Source of the DNA: Dehalococcoidia bacterium
Lineage (GTDB): Bacteria > Chloroflexota > Dehalococcoidia > Lucifugimonadales > Lucifugimonadaceae
DNA: 64,000 nucleotides
Direction of reading: 5' to 3'
Assembly: GCA_012959765.1 (NCBI GenBank)
Contig: DUCO01000029.1
Span: 20,944-84,943, forward strand
The notes below the pieces were generated by a model. That model made no database searches, was not told the DNA's origin, and saw nothing but the letters and a program-made list of their open reading frames with translations. A program made the position numbers and the translations under genes. Positions within the stretch are counted from its first letter, which is position 1. Every line of letters starts with the position of its first letter. Positions 1-10,385 of the stretch are shown here, piece by piece.

Positions 1-446
1 TCAGCAAACTCAGAAACCAACTTGCTCAACTCAGGATCGTTGGCCGTTACGTAGTTTTCACGCACCTCGCGGAGCGATCTGATGTCGGCTTGGGCCGCGA
101 GTTTGGATCGAGAGCCCGCCTTGCCCACATCGTACGTAACCGTGGATTCACCAATGCGGTGGGCATCCGATTTCACTGCCTCCTGAACCGCAACACAGAT
201 TCGAGAATCGGCAATTTCGTCAGAAGTTGGCCCTGAACTCGACTGAAGCAGCACCGGTCTGAACATCGAAATCCCGCTCAACGGTTCGCCAAATTCAGGC
301 AACCAATCCGCAGTGACGATCACCTCGCCCGGATACTCGAACCCGCCAAGAACAACCTGAACCAGTTGAGGTCGTCCAAGAAAATCCTCAGCGAACGAAA
401 ATGGCACAGGCTTGGCGTGCAGGACTCGACTTGCAGACGTAACCAA
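1..446 (-). CDS. Hypothetical protein, 3' end outside window
   Basis: An open frame on the minus strand runs from a TTG at 446 off the left edge, giving 148 visible residues. The TTG is chosen because GGAGAG sits 6 nt upstream and an in-frame TGA lies just before that. It begins 47 nt after the ligA stop on the same strand, so the two may be co-transcribed. The visible part has no signal peptide or membrane segment. It contains a beta-rich first half (VQVVLGGFEYPGEVIVTADW) and a charged helical end (SLREVRENYV). I do not recognise the family, and the missing C-terminus may hold the defining domain. Confidence 0.6.
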   Translation of the reverse strand, partial: MVTSASRVLHAKPVPFSFAEDFLGRPQLVQVVLGGFEYPGEVIVTADWLPEFGEPLSGISMFRPVLLQSSSGPTSDEIADSRICVAVQEAVKSDAHRIGESTVTYDVGKAGSRSKLAAQADIRSLREVRENYVTANDPELSKLVSEFA

Positions 447-493
447 AACGATCTCTCCAGCGTTTATTCAACACCGGGAGGGGAGATGGCTTT

Positions 494-2740
<2,247 letters not shown>

Positions 2741-2860
2741 TCACACGGAAGCCGGTCTTCCCAGAACAGATGAGTTACAAACGCAGGGCTATACTCAAAC
2801 GTCTGATCGTGATCGGATCTATCCCCGCCGTCCTACCCCAAAATCAATCTAGATTGATGC

Positions 2861-4156
2861 ATGGCAGAAATTCAGCCCTTCAGGGCAGTACGTTACAACC
2901 CCGATGTCGCAGGCGACGTGAGCCTTCACGTATGCCCGCCATTCGACGTAATTACGCCCCAGCTTCAGCAGGAGTTGTACGACCGTTCGCCCTACAACAT
3001 CGTGCGGCTCGAACTCGCGCGGCGAGGTTTGGCTGCCGATCCATATGAACAGGCCGCTGAAACCCAACAGGCATGGACCGACTCAGGCGTTCTAAAGCAC
3101 GAAGAAGCCCCGTCGATTTACGTGATCGAAGAGGAATTCGAGTATCGGGGTCAAACACTACGCAGGCGAGGATTCGTCGCAGCGGTTCGACTCGAAGACT
3201 ACGATCAGGAAGTTGTGCTGCCACACGAAGGAACCCGAAGCGAGTGGGTCGCCGACCGCGTGAAGGTAATGGCGGCGGGGCAATCGAATTACAGCCCATT
3301 ACTGGTGATCTATCGAGACGACCTGCGTTCGAGTGTAGGCAACCTGGTTCGCGCCATCGCCGGCGGCGAACCAACGGCAGTCTTCGACCCACCCGGCATG
3401 CCACAGTTTCGACTGTGGCGAGTATCTGATCCCGGAACGATTGGTGTGCTTCAGGCCGCCCTCAAGGATTCAGAGATATTCATTGCCGACGGCCACCATC
3501 GTTACGAGGCAGCGCTGCGTTACAGAGGCGGCGTGCGTGCCGAGCGGGAAGTTGGGCACGACGAGTCGATCAACTTCCGAATCATGCTGATGGTTTCGTT
3601 CGACGAGCCGGGACTCATCACCCGCGGCTACCACCGCTTAATCGAATCTGCGACCGATGACGAGTTCGCCGACATCATGAAATCGATCGAAAACACATGT
3701 GATCTCGAAGAGTGGACTGCCAGTGATGGGTTATCTACCGCCGATCAGATCGAGGAGTTTTCAGTTGGACTCGGCGAACGAGAGGGCGACGAAGTCGTGT
3801 TTGGCCTATATGCCAAAGAAGCTGGAAAATTCCATATCGCCCGAATGAAATCGCCTCCTCCAGCCGAAAATGCGCTCGAAAACTCCGAATATTCTCAGCT
3901 GCACTCTTATGTGATCCGACCCGCCGTTTCTGCCGAGCGTGAAGAGGAAATCATTAGTCCACACCACGATGCAGGGCTGATCGCACGACAGATCAAAAAT
4001 GGTGAGGCGCGGATGGCGTTCATCATGCGACCAGTACCGCTCGATGAGTTTGTTGCGATCGTCACCCGCGGATGGCGATTACCTGCGAAGGCGACTAACT
4101 TCTATCCGAAGCCGCCGGCCGGAGCCGTTATTCAGCAGTTTGGCGAAACGCTTTAG
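2861..4156 (+). CDS. DUF1015 family protein
   Basis: A 431-residue protein matching the DUF1015 family over its full length. It opens with the family's typical AEIQPFRAVRYNP segment followed by CPPFDVI, and carries the conserved IADGHHRYEAAL motif near residue 210. It is cytoplasmic, with no signal peptide or membrane segment. The biochemical function of the family is not firmly established; in other genomes members often lie near serine biosynthesis genes, which are not seen here. It is the only plus-strand gene before 7.4 kb, and it converges on the thioredoxin-like lipoprotein at 4204. Confidence 0.9.
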   Translation: MAEIQPFRAVRYNPDVAGDVSLHVCPPFDVITPQLQQELYDRSPYNIVRLELARRGLAADPYEQAAETQQAWTDSGVLKHEEAPSIYVIEEEFEYRGQTLRRRGFVAAVRLEDYDQEVVLPHEGTRSEWVADRVKVMAAGQSNYSPLLVIYRDDLRSSVGNLVRAIAGGEPTAVFDPPGMPQFRLWRVSDPGTIGVLQAALKDSEIFIADGHHRYEAALRYRGGVRAEREVGHDESINFRIMLMVSFDEPGLITRGYHRLIESATDDEFADIMKSIENTCDLEEWTASDGLSTADQIEEFSVGLGEREGDEVVFGLYAKEAGKFHIARMKSPPPAENALENSEYSQLHSYVIRPAVSAEREEEIISPHHDAGLIARQIKNGEARMAFIMRPVPLDEFVAIVTRGWRLPAKATNFYPKPPAGAVIQQFGETL

Positions 4157-4203
4157 CAGGCTGGGTGGCTGGCCAGGTTGGGGCTACCGCTGGTTGTTTC
4201 CGC

Positions 4204-4821
4204 TTAAGCCGCGGCTGAACTGAGCGATGCTTCGATAGCGAACAGCACTTCGTCGACTGTTGGCCGATCGTCAGGCACCGCTGCAACCAGTCGGGCTATC
4301 AAGTTTCCGAACGCATCGAAAACGAAGCTTGCTGGGCTGACCTTGCCTTCACCGTCGAGATCGAACACCCGCCAGTCAGCAGCTACAACAAAAAGCGGGT
4401 CGGCGATAAGGGCGAACTCAAGACCAAGTTCGTCTCGCATGTCGATCACGTTCGTCGGTAGATCGGCAACCACCACGACAACCTTGGCGTTGAGTTCGAC
4501 GAATACTTCGTATCGAGCCTGAATAATCTTCAACTGCTCACGATCAAGCTCGTCGACGGTGCTCGGAACGAACAACACATACACCGGCACGGTGCCAACA
4601 AGTTCCTTAAGCTTGACAGTCTCGCCATCAGCAGTAGTCACCGCAAAAACTGGTGCCGCCAGGGGCGGTTTTTCTTCGGTTGCCTGTGTTGGCTGGGGGG
4701 AGACGTGTTCAGTTGGGATGGGTTCGGAGGTAGGCGGTTTCTCAGCGCTCGAACACGCGGCAAATACTGCGACCGACACGAACGCCAGCGCAACAGAAAG
4801 AAATTTTCGAATAGAGAAATT
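4204..4821 (-). CDS. Thioredoxin-fold lipoprotein lacking redox cysteines
   Basis: A lipoprotein with a short basic start (NFSIRK), a hydrophobic stretch and a lipobox ending in FAAC, then a Pro/Thr-rich linker and an AhpC/TSA-like domain. The GTG at 4821 gives a clean signal peptide; the frame is open to 4857. Aligned without gaps to the selenoprotein at 5079-5912, its segment VLFVPSTVDELDREQL matches the active-site strand and helix. An Asp stands where that protein has selenocysteine and another Asp where it has the resolving Cys. The mature domain has no other Cys, so it is probably redox-inactive, perhaps a binding or chaperone-like partner. It lies about 250 nt downstream of the selenoprotein gene on the same strand. 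Confidence 0.75.
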   Translation of the reverse strand, partial: NFSIRKFLSVALAFVSVAVFAACSSAEKPPTSEPIPTEHVSPQPTQATEEKPPLAAPVFAVTTADGETVKLKELVGTVPVYVLFVPSTVDELDREQLKIIQARYEVFVELNAKVVVVVADLPTNVIDMRDELGLEFALIADPLFVVAADWRVFDLDGEGKVSPASFVFDAFGNLIARLVAAVPDDRPTVDEVLFAIEASLSSAAA

Positions 4822-4900
4822 CACCAAATGATAATCGACCTTGAAGAACCAGTTCACCAGCCATCAATCCCATTATCAGCAACCCCCGGATTTCCCGCGC

Positions 4901-4940
4901 GGCGTCCTCGGAGCCGAGGGATCTGGTGGGGACGCGCGGT
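4901..4940. repeat. Partial copy of dispersed repeat C
   Basis: This segment contains TCGGAGCCGAGGGATCTGGT followed by a G-run and GACGCG. It matches the distal half of the longer repeats at 30681-30823 and 32037-32152. Only this half is present, so it is probably a decayed copy. Confidence 0.6.
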
Positions 4941-4995
4941 GTCAGCTGCAACAATCCACAACCTCAGTCACAAACGCTGCAAAGAAACGAGAAAG

Positions 4996-5020
4996 ATACT
5001 GAAATAAATTCAGCATGACA
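4996..5020. repeat. Short palindromic intergenic sequence
   Basis: CTGAA-ATAAA-TTCAG forms a small hairpin followed by CATGACA. The form resembles the short intergenic palindromes (CTGAA...TTCAGGATGACA) scattered in many bacterial genomes. It lies between the two thioredoxin-like lipoprotein genes, about 60 nt below the selenoprotein stop. No T-run follows, so a terminator role is not supported. Confidence 0.4.
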
Positions 5021-5078
5021 GTTCTGAGCAGAATCATCGTTCGGACAAGTGAAATCCGTTACGGCCATCAAACCGTCG

Positions 5079-5912
5079 CTACTTCAGCAGCTCAACTTGC
5101 TCGATAATCTCTGCCGCTTCCACCTGATGCGTGTAGTTAATCCCAATGCTCTGCCACACTATCTCGCCGTTCATATCGACCAGAAACACCGAAGCCGAAG
5201 CGAGGCCGTCACCGAACAGATTGAACACGCCGTACGACTCGGTAATCGAGGTATCGAGCGATGTGTAAAGCACCGCAAATTCGTAGTTTTGCGCAGCGAC
5301 GAGAGCAGCCGGACCATCGAGGTTATCGGTGCTTATAGCGAGTATCTGAACACCCGAAGCATCGAGTTCAGCCTGCGCACGTTGCAACTTCCCGAGTTGC
5401 CTTCTGCAAAACGTTCACCAGTACGCCCGGTAGAAAACAACAGCCACGGGTCGATCTCCCCGGAACTGCGACAGCGTGTAATCAACTCCCTGAATAGAGG
5501 GCAGCGTGAAATCGGGAGCAGTGTTGGCGACCGGACTCGGCGTGTTGACGAGCGGCGGTTCAGTGGGATCAGGGGCCGGTTGAATGATCGATCCGGGCTC
5601 AGAATTACCTGGTATAGGAGTGTCCGAAACTTTGGGATTGAGATTGCTTGATGTGTCAGCGCGTGCGGTCGGAGCGGGGGTGCCCAGCCCAGCTTTAGGT
5701 TCGCTAGAAGATTCCGAAGACGAACCCGCTGCTGCTGGCAATGCGGTTGGTGAAGAAGGCGGGTGCTCTGCTTCAGCCGAAGGAGCGGCAGCGACACCTG
5801 AAGCTGTCGTCTCGCCACCACACGCAGCAGCCAGTGCAAACAACATTGCGATCAGCAACGTAATCGCAATCGAAGCTCGGCTTCGTCGCACTAACCTCGT
5901 CCCAATCAGCAT
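5079..5912 (-). CDS. Peroxiredoxin-like lipoprotein, probable selenoprotein (UGA-encoded Sec166)
   Basis: The frame opens at the ATG at 5912, runs 165 codons to a TGA at 5415-5417 and continues in the same frame to a stop at 5079 (277 residues). The TGA falls inside the AhpC/TSA active-site motif: VVFYRAYW-U-TFCRRQLGKLQ, where relatives read FYRGxWCPYCRRQL. Reading it as selenocysteine gives a U-x-x-C redox pair. The N-terminus is a lipoprotein signal (LLIAMLFALAAAC, Cys31), then a Ser/Pro/Ala-rich linker to about residue 125, then the domain (APDFTLPSIQG). It would reduce peroxides or thiols on the outer face of the membrane. A hairpin after the UGA fits the bacterial SECIS pattern. No sel genes are in the window. 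A nonsense mutation is possible but unlikely at exactly this codon. Confidence 0.85.
5379..5417 (-). promoter_or_regulatory. UGA (Sec) codon and bacterial SECIS-like hairpin
   Basis: Directly after the UGA the transcript can fold with lower arms ACGUU/AACGU (5 bp), a 9-nt bulge on the 5' side, an upper stem GCAACU/AGUUGC (6 bp) and a 5-nt loop CGGGA. The loop starts 20 nt after the UGA and has G at its second position. These values fall inside the usual bacterial SECIS limits: a loop 16-37 nt from the UGA, a G in the first two loop bases and an upper stem of at least 4 bp. Such an element would bind SelB. The fold was made by eye. Confidence 0.7.
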
Positions 5913-5947
5913 TCGAAATCCAAACTGGTTTTGCAGTGATCTAGAAA

Positions 5948-5972
5948 GGCGCAGCCAACTTACGACTGCGCC
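5948..5972 (-). terminator. Intrinsic terminator of the aminotransferase gene
   Basis: On the minus strand GGCGCAG and CTGCGCC form a 7-bp stem with an 11-nt loop, followed by TTTCT. It lies 60 nt after the stop of the aminotransferase and before the selenoprotein start, so the two genes are probably separate transcripts. Confidence 0.6.
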
Positions 5973-6032
5973 ATTTCAAATTTTTCATGACTTAATACGA
6001 CCGTCCTATTAATAAACGGTCACTGGTGACAC

Positions 6033-7133
6033 CTACGAAGTCATGCTGTTCAGGGTTTCTGCAGCGGCCTTCAAAGCCTCGTCGATGTGTTCTTTTTCGA
6101 CCCAGCCCATGTGGCCAACTCGGAAAATCTTGCCAACCAGCGACTTCTGACCGCCACCAAGAATTACGTTGTAGTTCCTGGTCACTTCTGCAAGGAACGC
6201 CTTCCCGTCGAGACCCTCCGGCAAACGAATCGCAGTAACGGTGTTTGAAGCGAATTTCGGATCGGGAAGCAGATCGAGCCCAAGAGCCTTCGCACCGTCA
6301 CGTGTGTGCTGTGCGATCTCGTGGTGTCGTGCGAATACGTTCTCGATTCCCTCGTCCACCATCGACTGCAGGGCAACTTCAAGCGTGAATATTGCTGGCA
6401 GGCACGGCGTGAACGGCGGCTGGCCTATCTTGAGGTGGTCCTCGTACTGCTTGATATCGAGGTAGTACTTCGGAGTGGTCGACTGCTCGTAAGCCGCCCA
6501 TGCCTTCGTAGAGAATGTAACCATCGAGATACCGGGAGGTGAAATCCAGCTCTTCTGCGACGCGGTTGCAACAACATCGATGCCCCATGCGTCGACCGCG
6601 ATCGGTACACCACCGGCGCTCGAAACAGCGTCGACGAGTATCAACGCATCTGATTCCTCATGTATGACCGCACAAAGGTCCTCTAGAGGATTGGAAACAC
6701 CGGTTGAGCTTTCGTTGTGGGTGAAGATCACTGCCTTCACGTCGCTCATACCCTGAAGCGTCTCTCGCACCTTGTCGAGATCGGCAGCCTCACCGAGATC
6801 GAACGAAAGTCGAGTGACGTCTCCGCCGTAAGCTTCGGCGATTTCAGCGAATCGCTCGCCAAAGGCCCCGATGATGATCGACAGAACCTTATCGCCGGGC
6901 GAAAGGGTGTTCACCACAGCTGTTTCCATAGCCCCGGTTCCCGACGACGTGATGAAGTACACATCGTTCTGGGTCATGAAAACGGTCTTCAAATTCCGTG
7001 TCATGCGATCAAGCATGTCGGCGTACTCGGGACCCCGGTGATTGATCATCTGCGACCCGGCGAGTGCAAGGACATCGTCAGGAAGGGGTACAGGGCCTGG
7101 GATTCGAAGATTTGGCTGGTTCTGGCTGCTCAC
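6033..7133 (-). CDS. Class V aminotransferase (alanine/serine-glyoxylate type)
   Basis: A PLP-dependent fold type I aminotransferase of 366 residues, the usual length for the alanine-glyoxylate/serine-pyruvate group. It begins with the family hallmark LRIPGPVPLPDDVL and has the phosphate-binding SSGTGAMETA segment near residue 65. The cofactor Asp is in LILVDAVSSAGG and the Schiff-base lysine in ASQKSWISPPGIS near residue 190. The C-terminal VGHMGWVEKEHIDEAL is typical. It probably moves an amino group from alanine or serine to glyoxylate, or from ureidoglycine in purine breakdown; the sequence alone does not choose between these. It is followed by an intrinsic terminator and is cytoplasmic. 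Confidence 0.88.
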   Translation of the reverse strand: MSSQNQPNLRIPGPVPLPDDVLALAGSQMINHRGPEYADMLDRMTRNLKTVFMTQNDVYFITSSGTGAMETAVVNTLSPGDKVLSIIIGAFGERFAEIAEAYGGDVTRLSFDLGEAADLDKVRETLQGMSDVKAVIFTHNESSTGVSNPLEDLCAVIHEESDALILVDAVSSAGGVPIAVDAWGIDVVATASQKSWISPPGISMVTFSTKAWAAYEQSTTPKYYLDIKQYEDHLKIGQPPFTPCLPAIFTLEVALQSMVDEGIENVFARHHEIAQHTRDGAKALGLDLLPDPKFASNTVTAIRLPEGLDGKAFLAEVTRNYNVILGGGQKSLVGKIFRVGHMGWVEKEHIDEALKAAAETLNSMTS

Positions 7134-7377
7134 TGAAGTGCTCGTTTCGTGCGGATGCCCTATGGCGGATTATGACTGGGAATTAACTCGATAGTGGCCG
7201 TTATCGCTAACAACCACAAAAGATTCTAACTCTCACTTTGTAAAACGGATGTAAATTCGCCGAGCGATGTTGATGAGGGGATCGTGATGGCAGTCTATGT
7301 GGAGAGTGCCGTCTGCGACTCAGTTCTTCAGCAGCCATCCTATGCGAGCTGACCACGACGCGTAGTGAACTAACGTG

Positions 7378-7402
7378 ACTCCGCATCCGGAGTTCAAAAT
7401 TG
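7378..7402 (+). promoter_or_regulatory. Hairpin covering the ribosome site of the TetR gene
   Basis: ACTCCG and CGGAGT (4-nt loop CATC) form a 6-bp stem whose 3' arm contains the GGAG that sits 7 nt before the TTG start. It could hide the ribosome site in the mRNA or, as DNA, form part of a repressor operator. Confidence 0.35.
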
Positions 7403-7993
7403 TCTCCTCGAACTGGAATCGGTAAGCCCGCGGTCCTGAAAGCTGCGGGTGATCTGGCGGATGAAATCGGACTGGAAAACGTTTCGATCGCCGCGATCGC
7501 CAAGAAAATTGGTGTGAAAGCCCCCTCGATGTACAACTACTTAGAGGGCCTGGAATCACTCAGACGCGAGTTGTCATTGCTCGGCCTATCGGTGCTGACC
7601 GAACGACTGACCGGCGCGTCGATCGGCAAAAGCGGATTCGATCTGCTTCACTCTGTCGCTGAGGCACAAAAAGATATGACTCTCGAACGGCCCGGTCTCT
7701 ACTCCGTCTCGGTGGCAGCGAATACTCCGGGCGACGAAGAACTGAATGCGTTATGGCAAGGTCCCGTACGGATCTTCAGGGCTGTAATTCAAAGTTACGG
7801 CATTGAAGGCGAAGAAGGAGATCACGCTACGCGTGTTCTCCGAACGTCTGTTCATGGGTTCGCCCTCGTGAACTCCATCGATGGGTTCAGACTCGGTGCT
7901 GATCCAGACCAAACGTTTGAACGCCTGGTGGCGTCGATCCACCACTCACTCAGCGAGTGGAATCAGGTTTCGAACCGAAGCTCCGTAAGCTAA
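7400..7993 (+). CDS. TetR family transcriptional regulator
   Basis: A 197-residue one-component repressor. The N-terminal helix-turn-helix lies at about residues 10-50 (AGDLADEIGLENVSIAAIAK, then KAPSMYNYLEGLESLRREL). The C-terminal part resembles the WHG-type ligand domain, with a conserved central HGFALVNSIDGF segment. The TTG start is supported by GGAG 7 nt upstream; no ATG or GTG gives a full domain. It stands alone on the plus strand and converges on tyrS with 4 nt between the stops. It is divergent from the aminotransferase gene across 266 nt, so that gene and itself are the likeliest targets. The ligand is unknown. Confidence 0.88.
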   Translation: MSPRTGIGKPAVLKAAGDLADEIGLENVSIAAIAKKIGVKAPSMYNYLEGLESLRRELSLLGLSVLTERLTGASIGKSGFDLLHSVAEAQKDMTLERPGLYSVSVAANTPGDEELNALWQGPVRIFRAVIQSYGIEGEEGDHATRVLRTSVHGFALVNSIDGFRLGADPDQTFERLVASIHHSLSEWNQVSNRSSVS

Positions 7994-7997
7994 ACCC

Positions 7998-9311
7998 TTA
8001 CTCAGCCAGCTTCACGAGTGAGTAGTTTTTGCGGCCTCTACGGATTACCAGTAGGCGGCCTTCTACGAGGTCCTCAACCCCAACAAGCCGGCCTGCGTCT
8101 TCGATCTGTTCGCCGTTGAGGTACATGCCGCCCTGTTGAATGGTGCGTTTTACGTCACCGCCCGATTTGCCTGCACCAGCCGAAACAGCCAGCTCAGAAA
8201 ATCGAATGCCTTCGCCCGAAAGCTGGTCCCGGTTCACTTCGGTAACCGAAGAATCATCGAGAACATCTTCCATTTCATCTGCTGATAGCCCGGAAATATC
8301 ACCACCAAAAAATGCACGAGTTACTTTGAGCGCCTGATCAAGCCCGCCCTGACCGTGAATAGTCCGCACGACTTCCTCGGCCAAGGCCCGCTGTGCCTCC
8401 CGCTTCTGCGGCTCCTCGCTAACGGCCTCAGCTAGCCCGCCGATCTGAACTTGATTCAACATCGTGAACAGCTTCACGTACGGAATAGCGTCGGCATCGG
8501 CCACGTTGAGGAAGAACTGGTACAGCTTGTACGGCGAAGTCTGCTTCGGATCGAGCGTCGGCGCGCCACCAATCGACTTACCGAACTTTTCGCCACTAGC
8601 GTTTACCACCAACGGGTATGCGATACCGTGCGCCCGCGGACGTCCTTCAGAATCTGCACGGTGAATACGTCGAATCAGATCGACCCCACCAAGTATGTTG
8701 CCCCATTGGTCGCTACCGCCAGCCTGGAAATTAACTCCGTACTTTTCGTACAGCATCATAAAATCGTAGGCCTGAAGAAGCTGGTAGCTGAACTCAGTAA
8801 ACGAAATTCCGTTGTCGCGGGTGAAACGATCCTTTACAGAATCGCGCCCCATCATTGAATTAACAGTGAAGTGCTTTCCGACATCCCGTAGGAACGGCAG
8901 AAGCGAGGTTTGTCGCAGCCAATCGGCGTTGTTGACCATCCGAGCCGGGTTCGACACCGCCTCAAAATCTAAAAACGGTTCAAGCTGAAGGCGAATCGCT
9001 GCGACGTTTGCGTCGATCTCATCAATTGCCATCAGTGTTCGCTCTTCGGACCGTCCACCTGGGTCGCCGATCATTCCCGTTCCGCCACCAACCAGAGCTA
9101 TAGGCGTGTGCCCGTACTGTTGGAGCCTCACGAGCCCCATGATCGGCAACAGATTGCCGATGTGAAGACTGCTGGCCGTGGGGTCGAAGCCGATGTAGCA
9201 GGTGATCTTTTCGGTGGCGAGGGCATGCGTTGCTCCCGGAGTGGCATTGTACAGCGCGCCACGCCATTCAAGGTCTTCAGCTACGTTTTGAAATTCTGTA
9301 TTTGTGGTCAT
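7998..9311 (-). CDS. tyrS: Tyrosyl-tRNA synthetase
   Basis: Charges tRNA-Tyr with tyrosine. The class I signature is seen as FDPTASSLHIGNL (HIGH-like, near residue 47), and the KMSKS-like loop reads KFGKSIGG near residue 240. The tyrosine pocket motif YQLLQAYDF and the segment QAGGSDQWGNI are present. A C-terminal S4 RNA-binding domain closes the protein (VKRTIQQGGMYLNGEQIED). The length of 437 residues is normal for the TyrRS family. It lies 57 nt downstream of ribF on the same strand and is probably co-transcribed. No T-box leader is visible in the short gap. Confidence 0.97.
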   Translation of the reverse strand: MTTNTEFQNVAEDLEWRGALYNATPGATHALATEKITCYIGFDPTASSLHIGNLLPIMGLVRLQQYGHTPIALVGGGTGMIGDPGGRSEERTLMAIDEIDANVAAIRLQLEPFLDFEAVSNPARMVNNADWLRQTSLLPFLRDVGKHFTVNSMMGRDSVKDRFTRDNGISFTEFSYQLLQAYDFMMLYEKYGVNFQAGGSDQWGNILGGVDLIRRIHRADSEGRPRAHGIAYPLVVNASGEKFGKSIGGAPTLDPKQTSPYKLYQFFLNVADADAIPYVKLFTMLNQVQIGGLAEAVSEEPQKREAQRALAEEVVRTIHGQGGLDQALKVTRAFFGGDISGLSADEMEDVLDDSSVTEVNRDQLSGEGIRFSELAVSAGAGKSGGDVKRTIQQGGMYLNGEQIEDAGRLVGVEDLVEGRLLVIRRGRKNYSLVKLAE

Positions 9312-9368
9312 AGGAGTGTCCTGACCGGTTCGCCGGATTTTTGGGGATTGAATGCGGAGTCGAGGTTT

Positions 9369-10298
9369 TTAGTTGTTACCTGCCAGAATCTGGCGGGTCA
9401 GTTCGACGTCTTGATTCATTTGTTCTACTAGCTGTTCAACGGATTCAAATGCGACTTCTGGCCTGAGTCGTTTGACGAACTCAAGTCGAAGCCGCTTCGT
9501 ATACAGATCCCCATCGAAGTCTAGAAGGAACGCCTCGATAGTGCGACCTCCATCGGTTTCGAACGTTGGGCGAACGCCAATGCTCGTGGCAGCGTTGTGC
9601 ATCACGCCGTCAACTTCAGCCACGGTCGCGTAAATACCGTTTTCTGGAATGGTTACTGGAAATTCAGGTTCGATGTTGGCGGTGGGAAATCCGATCTCTC
9701 GACCGCGCTTTTCGCCACTCGCAACAACCCCGCTAATAGAGTAGTTCCGACCCAGCATTTTCGACGCCAGCTTGCAGTTACCGCTCACAATCGCGATACG
9801 AATTACCGAACTCGAAACCGCCTCGCCGTCGACAACGATAGAAGGAACGCCGAGAAAGTCGATATCCGAATGCCGACCAGTGGCCGTAAGTTGCTCCACA
9901 CCGGCACGATCCGACCCGATCAACGCGCCAGGGCCCAGAACCAACGAAACCAGGCCGATGCGCTCCTGCAAAGCAGTAATGAAATCATCAGATGAAAGTT
10001 GCTGAATCGCCGAACCGAAATCGAGCTGAACGACATGATCTATACCCATTTCGTTCAAGATATCTCGGCGCGTATTGAAGTCACTGAGGTACGTCACGGA
10101 AGTGCCCGGCTTTATGAACGCCCTTGGCTGTTCTCGGAAAACCAGTGCGACCGATTTCGCACCACGCGCTGCCGCCTCACCCTGCACTCGTTGTAACAGT
10201 GCCTGATGCCCAAGATGAACCCCGTCGAAAGTCCCGATGGTGGCAACCGTCGGACCCTCTAAAGCGTCTATGGAATCGAACAATTCAGTAATCGACAT
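9369..10298 (-). CDS. ribF: Bifunctional riboflavin kinase / FAD synthetase RibF
   Basis: Phosphorylates riboflavin to FMN and adenylates FMN to FAD. The N-terminal nucleotidyltransferase domain shows TIGTFDGVHLGHQALL and, later, a degenerate second motif (SSSVIRIAI). The C-terminal flavokinase domain shows KRGREIGFPTANIEP and GIYAT, the usual kinase motifs. The ATG at 10298 (MSITELF) is preferred over the open frame to 10373, because the extra 25 residues have no counterpart in RibF. It lies between the DAHP synthase and tyrS genes in a minus-strand run. No FMN riboswitch is visible upstream. Confidence 0.95.
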   Translation of the reverse strand: MSITELFDSIDALEGPTVATIGTFDGVHLGHQALLQRVQGEAAARGAKSVALVFREQPRAFIKPGTSVTYLSDFNTRRDILNEMGIDHVVQLDFGSAIQQLSSDDFITALQERIGLVSLVLGPGALIGSDRAGVEQLTATGRHSDIDFLGVPSIVVDGEAVSSSVIRIAIVSGNCKLASKMLGRNYSISGVVASGEKRGREIGFPTANIEPEFPVTIPENGIYATVAEVDGVMHNAATSIGVRPTFETDGGRTIEAFLLDFDGDLYTKRLRLEFVKRLRPEVAFESVEQLVEQMNQDVELTRQILAGNN

Positions 10299-10385
10299 GA
10301 CGTCTCGCCAACCGGCCACCAACCCCAAAAAGAACCAGCCGTTGGATTCTATGGCCCGATGAAAACCAGCCATTGGCTGTGGTTC

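Noticed and set aside
5415..5417. TGA read as a true stop giving two separate proteins
   Set aside because: The two frames are identical in phase and the break is exactly at the catalytic Cys codon, with the domain intact on both sides.
5584..6012. Open frame opposite the linker of the selenoprotein
   Set aside because: It mirrors the low-complexity Ser/Pro/Ala codons and resembles no protein.
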